Shown here piece after piece: positions 36,790 to 45,883 of a stretch of 64,000 nucleotides of DNA. The stretch spans positions 496,001 to 560,000 of the forward strand of contig NZ_BMXR01000001.1 of the NCBI RefSeq assembly GCF_014651855.1, in the 5' to 3' direction. Within the stretch, counting starts at the first letter, position 1. Each line of letters begins with the position of its first letter. Under the pieces are notes generated by a model, which saw nothing but the letters and a program-made list of their open reading frames with translations, had not been told where the DNA came from and ran no database searches. Both the position numbers and the translations under genes were made by a program. Origin of the DNA: Saccharospirillum salsuginis. Lineage in GTDB: Bacteria; Pseudomonadota; Gammaproteobacteria; Pseudomonadales; Natronospirillaceae.

Positions 36790-37724
36790 CCGACGCCGCG
36801 GGCGACGGCATAGACTTTGGCTCGATGCTCCATCAACTGGCGGGCCGCCACCTGCATTCGCCACAGGGTCAGGTAATGCATCGGTGGCTCGCCAACCAAT
36901 CGGGTGAACCGTTCGGCCAGTACCGAACGGGAAGCCCCCACTTCCCCCGCCAACGCCTCCAGTGTCCAGGGTTCGACCAGTCGCTGATGCAGGATCGAGA
37001 GTGCTTTGCCGACCATGGGGTCCTTCAAACCACCCAACCAACCGACGGTCGATTCTTCGGACTTCGTACGCAAATAGCGACGTAACACTTCGACGAACAT
37101 CAACTCGCTCAGTCGCAACAACAAGGCTCGTTCACCGCCCCGGGATAGCCGGGATTCGGTGAGTGCGAATTCGATCAGCGACGACAGCGGGTCCTGACAA
37201 CCGACCATTGCCGGCAGGCGAATCAATCGTGGCAGGGTATTCAACAGCGGATTAAACGGATGCAGACTGCAGCCCAGAAAACCGCAAATGAAGGCGTTGC
37301 CCCCTGGGCCGGGACCGCCATCGGCAATCACGGAAGGTATGGTTCCGGCAGCCATCTGGTTGAAAAACTCGATGGAATCGGCGTCCTGCCCCGTTGTCAC
37401 CGGACAGGGTCGGTCGGAGATGACATAAGCATCGCCCCGGGGAATCAACAGAATATCACCGGTTTCCAGTCGAACGGGTTCCTCACCCGACACCGCCCCC
37501 CAGCAGGGCCCTTCGGTGACAATGTGGTAGGAAATGATCTGATCCGCACCGGGCACGATCATAGGTGCAAACCGCCGACCGTCGGTCACCGTGGTGGCGT
37601 AGGGCCAGCCAGGTTCCCACAGAAAAAAGACGGCGCCGCGCAGACGCACGGCTTCCAACACATCGGACAATGGATCCCCATCCGACGGAAGATGCACTGA
37701 CTCGGTATCAGCCTCCATGAACAT
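36690..37724 (-). CDS. AraC-family transcriptional regulator with cupin domain
   Basis: About 344 residues. The N-terminal cupin-type sensor domain (about 15-190; GAVFFLWEPGWPYATTVTDG, LETGDILLIPRGDAYVI) resembles the AraC_binding group often found beside oxidoreductase genes. The C-terminal AraC double helix-turn-helix domain spans about 235-335 (WTLEALAGEVGASRSVLAER and the second helix YESEAAFSKAFKRTVGMTPA). The frame is open upstream of 37724, but the extra residues look unlike the family. The divergent methyltransferase gene is 189 bp away and is a candidate target. Confidence 0.87.
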   Translation of the reverse strand: MFMEADTESVHLPSDGDPLSDVLEAVRLRGAVFFLWEPGWPYATTVTDGRRFAPMIVPGADQIISYHIVTEGPCWGAVSGEEPVRLETGDILLIPRGDAYVISDRPCPVTTGQDADSIEFFNQMAAGTIPSVIADGGPGPGGNAFICGFLGCSLHPFNPLLNTLPRLIRLPAMVGCQDPLSSLIEFALTESRLSRGGERALLLRLSELMFVEVLRRYLRTKSEESTVGWLGGLKDPMVGKALSILHQRLVEPWTLEALAGEVGASRSVLAERFTRLVGEPPMHYLTLWRMQVAARQLMEHRAKVYAVARGVGYESEAAFSKAFKRTVGMTPAAWRERSGLVSGS

Positions 37725-37912
37725 TCCGCTCTTGGAAATGATGGACGTTGTGACAAGCGATTCGGACGCTCGGACATGGCGACACAACACGCCACCTACC
37801 TACAATCTTCAATCAAGCAGACGCAAGGGGCTCGTCATTGGTTTGAGAATAGCCCAAACCTCCAGGCCGCTCCAAGCCAATCACAGACCCACCGTCCAAG
37901 GAGGCCGATACC

Positions 37913-38695
37913 ATGACCACACTGTCCAATGCGGAAATATATGATCGCCGCTTCGTCCCGGCCCTGTTCGGGCAATGGGGCCCCATTGTCGCTGCAGCCG
38001 CCCAGGTCGACGCCGGGCACAAAGTCCTGGATGTCGCCTGCGGCACCGGCGCACTGGCCTGTGCGGTAAATGAACGCGTCGGCCCGGAAGGCTCGGTGAC
38101 CGGTCTCGACCCGAACGATGAGATGTTGACCGTAGCCAGGAGCAAACAACCGGACATTGAGTGGCAAGAAGGCGCTGCTGAAGAACTGCCATTTGACGAC
38201 GCCACCTTCGATGCTGTTGTCAGCCAGTTCGGTTTTATGTTCTTCGACAACAAAGAGGTCGCACTGCGGGAAATGATGCGGGTGCTGAAACCGGGTGGCC
38301 GTCTCGCGCTGGCGGTATGCGACGGCCTGGATCATTCACCGGGATACGCTGTTCTGACCGAGCTGTTGCACCGACTGTTCGGACACGACATCGCCAATGC
38401 GTTTCGGGCGCCATTCAGTTGCGGGGACCGGGACCAACTTCGAGATTGGTTCAATAAAGCCGACATCCCCGACGCAACCCTTCGTCGACAGGACGGCCGT
38501 GTCCACTTCGACTCCGTTGACGATCTGGTCGCCACTGAACGAGCCTGTGCCTGGACACTCGGTGGCTTATTGAACGATGCCCAGTTCGACCGACTCAAGC
38601 TGGCCGCTGGGGAATCACTTGCCCCCTTTATCGATGCAAACGGCCAGGTAACCTTCACGATGCCGTCCCTGTTGGTCACGGCTCGAAAACAATAA
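37913..38695 (+). CDS. SAM-dependent class I methyltransferase
   Basis: The 260-residue Rossmann-fold protein has motif I VLDVACGTGALACAV, motif II in SVTGLDPNDEMLTVAR, the post-motif EGAAEELPFDDATFDAVVSQ and motif III LKPGGRLALAV. This matches the UbiE/Methyltransf_11 group, but the substrate cannot be inferred. A strong AAGGAGG ribosome site lies 7-8 nt before the ATG. It is divergent from the AraC-type regulator and converges with the AhpD-like gene after 3 bp. Confidence 0.87.
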   Translation: MTTLSNAEIYDRRFVPALFGQWGPIVAAAAQVDAGHKVLDVACGTGALACAVNERVGPEGSVTGLDPNDEMLTVARSKQPDIEWQEGAAEELPFDDATFDAVVSQFGFMFFDNKEVALREMMRVLKPGGRLALAVCDGLDHSPGYAVLTELLHRLFGHDIANAFRAPFSCGDRDQLRDWFNKADIPDATLRRQDGRVHFDSVDDLVATERACAWTLGGLLNDAQFDRLKLAAGESLAPFIDANGQVTFTMPSLLVTARKQ

Positions 38696-38698
38696 CCC

Positions 38699-39289
38699 CT
38701 ATCGGTGTTTACCCACCGACCACTCCGTATTGGAAAGATAGGTTTCACCCGCATCGACCGCGCCGGATTCCATCGTCGTGCCCATGCTGTCGTTCCAACG
38801 ATTCAAGTAACCGAACAGCGAGACCACACCGAGGATCTCGACGATATCGTCTTCGTCCCAATGAGCTCTTAATTCGGATTGAATCGTCTCGTCCACGGCG
38901 TTGGGAACCGATGAAGCCGCCAAAGCGAATTCAAAGGCGGCTTTTTCGGCCGGTGTGAACAAATCACTGCTGCGGAATTCCCAGATGGCGTTCAACCGTT
39001 CATCACTCCCGCCGTAGCGATGGGCGGCTAAAATGGTGTGAGCCTGGCAGTAATTGCAGCCGGTGTTGGCGCTGGTCAGGTAGCCGATCAGGCGTTTTTG
39101 TTCGCTGGTGACCTGACCCTGGTTCTCCATCACGGCTTTGTTGAGTTCGATGAACGCCTTGGCGATGGCCGGGCGGCGCTGCATGGTGAGCACGCTGTTG
39201 GGGCAAAAGCCCAGGGTTTCGTTGAAGAAGGCCGCGAGCTCGGCGACTTCGGAATCGTGATTGGGATCGAGTGGTGATACCAATGGCAT
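38699..39289 (-). CDS. AhpD-like (carboxymuconolactone decarboxylase family) protein
   Basis: The 196-residue protein has the CMD/AhpD core: LNKAVMENQGQVTSEQKRLI followed by TGCNYCQAHTILAAHRYGG. The CxxC...H pattern is that of peroxidase-related AhpD-like proteins. These act as thiol-dependent peroxidase partners or have unknown roles; no AhpC is near. The C-terminal DDIVEILGVVSLFGYLNRWND is family-typical. It lies between two regulator-linked regions with no clear operon. Confidence 0.87.
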   Translation of the reverse strand: MPLVSPLDPNHDSEVAELAAFFNETLGFCPNSVLTMQRRPAIAKAFIELNKAVMENQGQVTSEQKRLIGYLTSANTGCNYCQAHTILAAHRYGGSDERLNAIWEFRSSDLFTPAEKAAFEFALAASSVPNAVDETIQSELRAHWDEDDIVEILGVVSLFGYLNRWNDSMGTTMESGAVDAGETYLSNTEWSVGKHR

Positions 39290-39388
39290 GGTCTTTCCTT
39301 TTTGTTGTTTGAACCCCGATACCCTACTGTAACTCGGAAGCAGCCGGGATGGCTTCGATCATTCTTTTTACCCCTGCCAGGTGTTGCG

Positions 39389-40354
39389 TTAGATGTACTC
39401 CACCCGCAACACGATATCCTGCTCGTAATTCCCGAATTTCCGCCCGAACAGATTGATGCCGCCAACGTGCCGCGCATCCGATTTCACACCGATACGCACA
39501 CTGATGTATGGATGGTCCATCAGGTTCAGATCCTTGCAGGTAATACCGGATAGATGAATGCCGTCCATATAGCTGCCGCGTTCGGTGACCCGCCACCCTT
39601 TCAGCAAACCGTGCTGGGTGTTCCGGTCTTCCCACCAGGACGGGTTGAGCAGACCGCGCTGGTCGCCGAAGTCGGCCGGGGAGGTCCAGGTGCCGATTTC
39701 GATGCCGTTGATCCAGAGCGTGATGTCGGATGGCCAGTCCGGATGATACATCGGCGCCTCGGAACAGATTTCCATCGTCAGCCAGAGGTTGCGCGGGCTG
39801 ACTCGAGCCGGCAGTCGGTTGGGAATTCTGTATTCCAGATAGCCGCATTTGAACCAGATCAACTGCGCCTGGGGATGATTGGGCTCGTAAAAGGAACTGG
39901 GGTCGTCGGTCAGCCCGATCAGGCCGAGCTCACTGGTCAGCCCGCAGGTCGGCGTAACCTCGAAATCGCTGTAGGCCCCCACCGGCCAGGTGAACTCCCA
40001 GATCGGGTGTTCGTGCGACGGTGCCTCGTGTGTCGGCAGGTCGATCACGATTCGGTCGTATACCCGCTGGCATATGCGTTGGGTGCCCCGCTCGCCCGGC
40101 TTCTCTTCGATGTGAATCAACCCGCAGTGTTCCAGTTTCTTGACGTGCTGGGAGACGGTGGACAGCGGCAACGCCAGTGACTGCGCCAGATCGCCCACGC
40201 TGTGCAGCCCCTCAGCCAGCTCGCTGAGGATCTGAACCCGGGTCTCGTTGGCCAGCGCTTTGATGATCGCCAGATCCCGCCCACGGTCCGATCGGAGTAC
40301 CAATGTCGGCGATACATGGGTGGGGTCGGACTGGTCTCGCGCATTTACTTCCAT
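39389..40354 (-). CDS. ArsR-type HTH regulator with large C-terminal domain, probable sugar-cluster regulator
   Basis: The 321-residue protein has an ArsR-type winged helix at about 28-90 (KALANETRVQILSELAEGLH, SLALPLSTVSQHVKKLEHCG). A C-terminal domain of about 210 residues follows, rich in Trp, Tyr and beta-strand pattern (WEFTWPVGAYSDFEV, LTMEICSEAPMYHPDWP, GLLKGWRVTERGSYMDG). I do not recognise that domain by name; its composition suggests a carbohydrate-sensing beta fold (inference). It is divergent from a sugar ABC operon, 168 bp away, with AT-rich repeats in between, so it most likely controls that operon. Confidence 0.82.
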   Translation of the reverse strand: MEVNARDQSDPTHVSPTLVLRSDRGRDLAIIKALANETRVQILSELAEGLHSVGDLAQSLALPLSTVSQHVKKLEHCGLIHIEEKPGERGTQRICQRVYDRIVIDLPTHEAPSHEHPIWEFTWPVGAYSDFEVTPTCGLTSELGLIGLTDDPSSFYEPNHPQAQLIWFKCGYLEYRIPNRLPARVSPRNLWLTMEICSEAPMYHPDWPSDITLWINGIEIGTWTSPADFGDQRGLLNPSWWEDRNTQHGLLKGWRVTERGSYMDGIHLSGITCKDLNLMDHPYISVRIGVKSDARHVGGINLFGRKFGNYEQDIVLRVEYI

Positions 40355-40364
40355 ATTATTGAAA

Positions 40365-40425
40365 CCTTTATTAAGTCAAAGCACTGGATTTGACGAAGCT
40401 ATCTTTTATTAAAATCCTTTATTTT
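40365..40425. promoter_or_regulatory. Divergent control region with CYTTTATTWW direct repeats
   Basis: Three direct repeats (CCTTTATTAA at 40365, CTTTTATTAA at 40403, CCTTTATTTT at 40416) lie in an unusually AT-rich stretch between the ArsR-type gene and the ABC operon. A TTGACG element (40390-40395) may be a -35 box. This is a candidate operator region. Confidence 0.45.
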
Positions 40426-40522
40426 CAGTAGCTTACGAGCATTATTCGGATTTCAACACCCACTTGCCGGAATCCAATCCCTGAGCCATTATTTTACAAA
40501 AATAACAACCAAGGCAAGCACG

Positions 40523-41599
40523 ATGCGCATGAGTTCCTTCTGGCAAAGCGACACCTTCTCCGGTTGGGCGTTCATCAGTCCTTATCTGATCGCCTTCATA
40601 CCGCTCCTGCTTTGGCCCTTCTTTCAGGGCCTCTGGATGAGCCTGCACGACTGGAACCTGCTGGCGGTCACCTTCAACCCGGACGCCAAGCAGTTCATCG
40701 GCCTGAGCAATTACGCCCAATTGATCGGCGGGGATAATCTGAGCTGGTCTCTGAGTCAGTTCTGGCCGTTCCGCACCGTGTTGCTGGTCGGCGGCGTGAC
40801 GATGTTCCTGCGTGCTCGTCGCCACAACCGTTTTGACCGGGGCTATGTCTGGACACTGGCCGGGCTGGCCACTCTGTGGTTGCTGCTCGGCATTCGGGGC
40901 GACTGGTACGACCCGCGCTTCTGGATCGTCGTGCGCAACACCGTGGTTTTCGTCGCCTGGGTGGTGCCGCTGACCACGCTGACCGCATTGCTGCTGGCCA
41001 TCGCGCTGAACCGCCAAGGTCGCTGGGCCGCGATCATGCGCACTGTCTTCTTCTTTTCACAGATTCTCTCGGTCACGGTGGTCACCTTGATCTGGCAGTT
41101 GGTCTACGGCGTGCGCAACGGTTTCATCGCCAACCTGCTGACTCCGTTCGGCCTGGAATCGCCCAACTGGTTGACGGACGACCAGTTGGCCATGGGCGCC
41201 ATCGTGGTCGCCACCGTCTGGTGGTCGGTCGGCTTCGCGCTGATTCTGTTCCTGGCCGGCCTGCAGCAGATTCCGGGCGACCGGCTCGAAGCCGCGACCC
41301 TGGATGGCGCCACCGGCTGGCGCAAGGTGGTGCACATCATCGTGCCGTCGATCATCCGCACCGTGCAGTTCGTGATGATCATGCAGATCGTGCTGCACTT
41401 TCAGGTCTTTGGCCAATCCCACCTGATGACCCAGGGCGGGCCGGGCGACTCCACCAATGTCTGGGTGCGTTACATCTACCAGTCGGCCTTCCGCGATTCG
41501 GAAGTCGGCTACGCCTCGGCCATGGCGACCCTGTTGTTTGTCTTCATGCTGATGTTTTCCATCGTCCAGTACGCCGTCACCAAGCGCCAGGAGGCCTGA
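40523..41599 (+). CDS. Carbohydrate ABC transporter permease, MalF type
   Basis: The 358-residue inner-membrane permease has at least seven predicted helices; an extra loop of about 80 residues (about 80-140) contains two further hydrophobic segments. The cytoplasmic EAA loop reads EAATLDGATGWRKVVHIIVP, the ATPase contact. Length and order relative to the next gene identify it as the first permease of a CUT1-type importer. It is the first gene of an operon with a second permease, a binding protein and a glycosidase. No ATP-binding subunit is encoded nearby. Confidence 0.92.
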   Translation: MRMSSFWQSDTFSGWAFISPYLIAFIPLLLWPFFQGLWMSLHDWNLLAVTFNPDAKQFIGLSNYAQLIGGDNLSWSLSQFWPFRTVLLVGGVTMFLRARRHNRFDRGYVWTLAGLATLWLLLGIRGDWYDPRFWIVVRNTVVFVAWVVPLTTLTALLLAIALNRQGRWAAIMRTVFFFSQILSVTVVTLIWQLVYGVRNGFIANLLTPFGLESPNWLTDDQLAMGAIVVATVWWSVGFALILFLAGLQQIPGDRLEAATLDGATGWRKVVHIIVPSIIRTVQFVMIMQIVLHFQVFGQSHLMTQGGPGDSTNVWVRYIYQSAFRDSEVGYASAMATLLFVFMLMFSIVQYAVTKRQEA

Positions 41600-41601
41600 G
41601 C

Positions 41602-42441
41602 ATGCAATCCGATCGCAAAACCCCGTTATGGATTCTGATCACCGTCACCCTGGCCGCCTTTGTCTGGCTGATCCCGGTGATCTGGATGTTTTCACTGTCG
41701 CTGCAGCCGAACGAACTGCTCAGCCGCACCACGGCCAATACCCTGCTGGGCCTGGTGCCCTGGCCGTTCACGCTGGAGAACTTCCAGGCGATTCTGGCGA
41801 TCGGGGATACCCCGCGCTGGTTCCTGAATTCCATGATCGTCGCCGGCCTGTCCACCGCCCTGGTGCTGGTGACATCCACGCTGGCCGGCTATGCCTTTGC
41901 CCGGGTGCCGTTCCGGGGCCGCAATATTGTGTACCCCCTGGTGCTGGCCGGTCTGATGGTGCCGGAACAGGTGGTGTTCATCCCGCTCTACGTCTTCTTC
42001 TCGGACCTGGGCGCCCACAACACCCTGCCCACCCTGGCCCTGCCACGGGTCGCGTTACCGATCGGCGTGTTCCTGATGACACAATTCTTCAAGGACATCC
42101 CGATGTCGCTTGAAGAAGCGGCGCGGCTGGAAGGCTGCGGCCACGGCCGGATTTTCTGGTCGATCATGCTGCCGCTGGCCGGCCCGATGCTGATGACGCT
42201 GGCGATCATCACCTTCCTGTACAGCTGGAACGACTACCTCTGGCCGCTGGTGTCCGCCCAGCAGCGCGAAGTGTTCACCATCACCGTCGGTCTGGCCAAG
42301 ATTCAGGGCAATTTCGCCCAATCCCAGGGCCTGGGCCAACTGATGGCCTCGGGTGTTCTGGCCTCGTTGCCGGTGATCGCCCTGTTCCTGATCTTCCAGA
42401 AATACATCCTCCGCGGCATTGCCCTGTCGACGGATAAATAA
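41602..42441 (+). CDS. Carbohydrate ABC transporter permease, MalG type
   Basis: The 279-residue permease has six predicted helices. The EAA loop reads EAARLEGCGHGRIFWSIMLP, followed by a typical FLYSWNDYLWPLV segment. It starts 2 bp after the first permease gene, with a GGAGG site inside the end of that gene. The frame remains open upstream only in antisense-like sequence, so the ATG at 41602 is secure. Together with the first permease it forms the membrane channel. Confidence 0.94.
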   Translation: MQSDRKTPLWILITVTLAAFVWLIPVIWMFSLSLQPNELLSRTTANTLLGLVPWPFTLENFQAILAIGDTPRWFLNSMIVAGLSTALVLVTSTLAGYAFARVPFRGRNIVYPLVLAGLMVPEQVVFIPLYVFFSDLGAHNTLPTLALPRVALPIGVFLMTQFFKDIPMSLEEAARLEGCGHGRIFWSIMLPLAGPMLMTLAIITFLYSWNDYLWPLVSAQQREVFTITVGLAKIQGNFAQSQGLGQLMASGVLASLPVIALFLIFQKYILRGIALSTDK

Positions 42442-42493
42442 ACCGGCGGCCAAGGCCGCCACCGAGCCCTACAACAACAAGACGGAGAGACTC

Positions 42494-43783
42494 ATGAAAC
42501 TGTTCAAACTCATCACCGCAGGCACCCTGGCCGCCTGTGCCAGTCTCGGCACCGCACACGCCGAAACCGAACTGGAACTGGCCCGCTTCTTCGGCGACTG
42601 CGCCGATGCCGGCACCGACATCGACACCGCTGTCGGCGAAGCCTGCATCATCCAGACCATCATCAACGCCTATTCGGCCGAGGACAACGACGTCACCGTC
42701 AAGACCCTGCCGACCGACTGGGGCAACTATTACGACCAGTTGAAGGCGATGTACGCCGGTCGCAACGCCCCCGATGTACATGTGATTCACAAGCACCGCA
42801 TCGCCGAATTCGCCTCCCTCGGCGCCCTGCTGCCGCTGCCCGAAGCGGACCTGAAAGCCGCCGGCATCGACCCGGCCGACTGGGTACCGCGGGCCCGCGA
42901 AGCCGTCAGCTACAACGGTCAGTACTACGGCGTGCCGATGGATTTCCACGCCAACCTCTGGCACGTCAATCTGGACATTCTGTCCGAAGCCGGCCTGGTC
43001 GACGAAAACGGCCAACCCATCCTGCCCGGCTCGCCCGAAGAAATGCTGGCCCACGCCAAACAAGTGAAAGAGGCCACCGGTAAGGACTACCTGACCGCCG
43101 ACTTCGCCCAGTTCCCCATTGGCGTTCGTCTCGTACTCGCCATGCTGTGGCAGCAGGACAGCAATGTCTTCTCCGGTGACGAAGCCACGGTCAACACGCC
43201 GGAAGCCAAACGCGCTGTCGAGGCCATCGTCGCTCTGTTCGACGGCGACTACGCCGACCCGAACCTGAACTACAGCGATTCCCAGCAGGCGTTTCTCGCC
43301 GGGGAGGCCGTGATCCAGATCAACGGCACCTGGGTGGTCGACTTCTACGACAACCAGGCCAAAGACGAGAACGTCGCACTCAAGCGCTACTACACGGCCG
43401 ACTTCCCGACCCTGTTCGAGCAACCGGCAACCTGGGCCGACTCCCACCTGTGGGCGTTGCCGGTCACCCTGCAAAGCGAACCGGAAAAATACGAAGCCGC
43501 CCTCGACTTCCTGGCCTGGCTGAACAACCACAACGTCGACTGGGCGCGCACCGGCCACCTCGCGGTTCGCGAGTCCGTATTGAACTCGGCCGAGTATGAA
43601 AACCTGCCGCACCGCGATGAATACGCTAACACGGTCAACATCGCCCGGGACAACCCGCCGAGCGTTCGCTACAGCGCGATCCAGGACGTGTTGAACCGGG
43701 AACTGCAGTCCATCTGGCTGCAAGGCAAGTCCATCGACGACGCCCTGGCCGACGCCGAGCGCGAAATCGATCGCTTGTTGTAA
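42494..43783 (+). CDS. Sugar ABC transporter substrate-binding protein
   Basis: The 429-residue precursor has a cleavable signal peptide (about 1-23, ending AHA) and the family-1 extracellular binding fold. Features include APDVHVIHKHRIAEFASLGA, YYGVPMDFHANLWHVNLDIL and a C-terminal AREIDRLL-like helix. Periplasmic delivery of an oligosaccharide or glycoside to the two permeases just upstream is expected. The downstream glycosidase without a signal peptide suggests the cargo is hydrolysed after import. The ligand cannot be named from sequence. Confidence 0.92.
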   Translation: MKLFKLITAGTLAACASLGTAHAETELELARFFGDCADAGTDIDTAVGEACIIQTIINAYSAEDNDVTVKTLPTDWGNYYDQLKAMYAGRNAPDVHVIHKHRIAEFASLGALLPLPEADLKAAGIDPADWVPRAREAVSYNGQYYGVPMDFHANLWHVNLDILSEAGLVDENGQPILPGSPEEMLAHAKQVKEATGKDYLTADFAQFPIGVRLVLAMLWQQDSNVFSGDEATVNTPEAKRAVEAIVALFDGDYADPNLNYSDSQQAFLAGEAVIQINGTWVVDFYDNQAKDENVALKRYYTADFPTLFEQPATWADSHLWALPVTLQSEPEKYEAALDFLAWLNNHNVDWARTGHLAVRESVLNSAEYENLPHRDEYANTVNIARDNPPSVRYSAIQDVLNRELQSIWLQGKSIDDALADAEREIDRLL

Positions 43784-43843
43784 GTCATCCAGCGGGGTCG
43801 CTGCTGCGCCCCCGCCCTTTTCACCCAGACAGAAGGTACATTC

Positions 43844-44839
43844 ATGTCGAACCGATGGAGCCCCGAGGCCGCCTGGGACTGGATCAACCAGTTCGGCTGG
43901 CCGGTGGGATGCAACTTCACCCCCAGTTCCGCTTGCAACCAACTGGAATTCTGGCAGGCCGACAGTTTCGATCCAGCGACGCTCACCGCCGAGCTGGACC
44001 TCGCCGCCGGACTGGGATTCAACGTGCTGCGGGTCTACCTGCACGATCTGCTCTGGGAAACGGATGCGGACGGCTTGCTGGATCGGATGGACCGCTTCCT
44101 GGGTTGGTCCGACGCGCGCGATATCAAAGTGTTGTTCGTCTTCTTCGACGACTGCTGGAACAACTACGCCTTTCCCGGGCCACAGCCCGAACCCCGCCCC
44201 GGCGTGCACAACTCCCAGTGGTTGCAATCGCCCGGCGCACGGCACGTCATCAATCCGGCCGTATGGCCGAGGCTGGAAACCTACGTTAAAAGCGTGCTCG
44301 ACCACTTCCGGGACGACACGCGCATTTTCGGCTGGGACCTGTACAACGAACCCGGCAATGAAGGCCTGCTCGGCAACTCGGCCGACCTGCTCAGCGCCGT
44401 CTATGACTGGGCCCGCGCTGTGAACCCGAGCCAGCCGCTCACCACGGCACCGTTCCGCTGGACCGAACCGTTCGACACCATCAACGAGATCCACCTCAAC
44501 AACGCGGACCTGATCAGTTTTCACGATTACGAACCATTGCCCAGCACGCAAACCGTCGTGGACCGGCTGAAGCCGCTCGGTCGCCCGCTGCTGTGCACCG
44601 AATACATGGCGCGTACCGCCGACTGCACCTTCCAAAGCCACCTGCCGTATTTCAAGGACCAGGGCATCGGCGCGTTCAACTGGGGCCTGGTGGCCGGCCG
44701 CATCCAGACCAACTTCGCCTGGGAAGCCCACCCGGGCGCCGGTGAGCCGCCGCTGTGGTTTCACGACATATTCCGGAGTGACCACACGCCCTATCGATCG
44801 GAAGAAGTCGAACTGATTCGTTCATTGACCGGGCGGTAA
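43844..44839 (+). CDS. Cytoplasmic clan GH-A glycoside hydrolase (GH5-like)
   Basis: The 331-residue TIM-barrel hydrolase has no signal peptide. The acid/base Glu169 is in GWDLYNEPG (the NEP motif) and the probable nucleophile Glu253 in LLCTEYMA. It has the clan-typical NVLRVYLHDLLW and ISFHDYEP strands. It probably hydrolyses the glycoside imported by the preceding transporter. GH5-like is the best description; exact family and linkage are uncertain. It is the last gene of the operon, followed by a terminator. Confidence 0.85.
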   Translation: MSNRWSPEAAWDWINQFGWPVGCNFTPSSACNQLEFWQADSFDPATLTAELDLAAGLGFNVLRVYLHDLLWETDADGLLDRMDRFLGWSDARDIKVLFVFFDDCWNNYAFPGPQPEPRPGVHNSQWLQSPGARHVINPAVWPRLETYVKSVLDHFRDDTRIFGWDLYNEPGNEGLLGNSADLLSAVYDWARAVNPSQPLTTAPFRWTEPFDTINEIHLNNADLISFHDYEPLPSTQTVVDRLKPLGRPLLCTEYMARTADCTFQSHLPYFKDQGIGAFNWGLVAGRIQTNFAWEAHPGAGEPPLWFHDIFRSDHTPYRSEEVELIRSLTGR

Positions 44840-44884
44840 CACCTTCAATCACCCTTTCTTCAGGCCATACCTCGTGGCAAGTTC

Positions 44885-44910
44885 GCGGCCCTTTCGGGGG
44901 CCGCTTTTTT
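44885..44910 (+). terminator. Rho-independent terminator of the sugar operon
   Basis: GCGGCCC (44885-44891) pairs with GGGCCGC (44898-44904) and is followed by six T residues (44905-44910), 46 bp after the glycosidase stop. Confidence 0.88.
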
Positions 44911-45138
44911 AGCCGCAAAAGACGTTTACCCGTTGTATCCACCATCACACGGTCGATGGACGATTGCCCTAATCTATTAGCTTTCAGGTCGTTACCTCCT
45001 CAGCCCGAGCGGCTGAGAATAGCGAACAGCGTATTAGGGGTACTTGACTGGTTATTCAACTACAGGGTTTTATTCCTGCTCAGATCCATTAGAATGACAT
45101 CCTATAACATCATAACCACTTTCCTTGGAGGCCCCTCT

Positions 45139-45858
45139 TTGCGCATTACGTCGAATGGCAGCGTTCCTGCTTACGAAAAGATAGCCCGCCAGATCAAAGC
45201 CAGTATTCAGGATGGCTTGTACACCTACGGCAGCGCACTTCCTTCTGAAACCAAGCTGTGTGAAGAATATGACGTAAGCCGTATCACCATCCGAAGGGCC
45301 ATCAGCGAACTGGTCGACGACGGTTTCCTGGAGAAAGTTCATGGGAAAGGGACGTTCGTCAAATATCGCCGCTTCGAACAAGAATTGTTGAATTTAAGTG
45401 GCTTTACCGAAGCCTTTGGCAAGAAAGGCATCCGGGTCAGTCACCACATCATAGAAGAGAGCATCGAACCCGCCGACCTCGTCACCCGCAAACAACTGCA
45501 AATCGAAAAATCCGAGAAGGTACTGAAAATTGTGCGGCTTCACTATCTGGACGAAAGCCCGTTCAGCCTGGACACCTCATACTTTCCGGAGTCGAAGTTC
45601 CCTGGATTGTTCGAGTTTCTCAAGGAGGACGATTCACTTTACGACATCATGAAGAAACACTTTCATATATCACCCCTTCACGCCGATCGGACCATTACCA
45701 TCGCGACTCCGACCGAACGGGAATGTCAGCTATTGGAGTGCGACATGACCGAACCCTTGTTCAAGATGGAGAAACTGGTACTGGATGACGACGAACCACT
45801 ACATCGATCCGTACTTCTGACCCCCAGCAGCCGCGTCAGCCTGAAACTGAGAATGTAA
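45139..45858 (+). CDS. frlR: GntR-family (UTRA) regulator, FrlR-like
   Basis: The 239-residue regulator has an N-terminal winged helix (AYEKIARQIKASIQDGLYTY, SETKLCEEYDVSRITIRRAI, HGKGTFV) and a C-terminal UTRA ligand-binding domain. It resembles E. coli FrlR in several stretches, such as LNLSGFTEAFGKKG and SLYDIMKKHF. The start is a TTG at 45139, seven nt after TTGGAGG; ATG codons further upstream have no ribosome site. It converges with the kinase gene of the fructosamine-type operon, with 25 bp between stops, and is its likely regulator. The ligand is probably a phosphorylated fructosamine (inference). Confidence 0.8.
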   Translation: MRITSNGSVPAYEKIARQIKASIQDGLYTYGSALPSETKLCEEYDVSRITIRRAISELVDDGFLEKVHGKGTFVKYRRFEQELLNLSGFTEAFGKKGIRVSHHIIEESIEPADLVTRKQLQIEKSEKVLKIVRLHYLDESPFSLDTSYFPESKFPGLFEFLKEDDSLYDIMKKHFHISPLHADRTITIATPTERECQLLECDMTEPLFKMEKLVLDDDEPLHRSVLLTPSSRVSLKLRM

Positions 45859-45883
45859 ATGCCACTTCGCGTCATGCCCAAGG

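Noticed and set aside
42281..44785. Long minus-strand open frame of about 830 codons opposite the sugar binding protein and glycosidase genes
   Set aside because: It is the antisense shadow of two well-supported plus-strand genes in high-GC DNA, and its translation has no recognisable domain.
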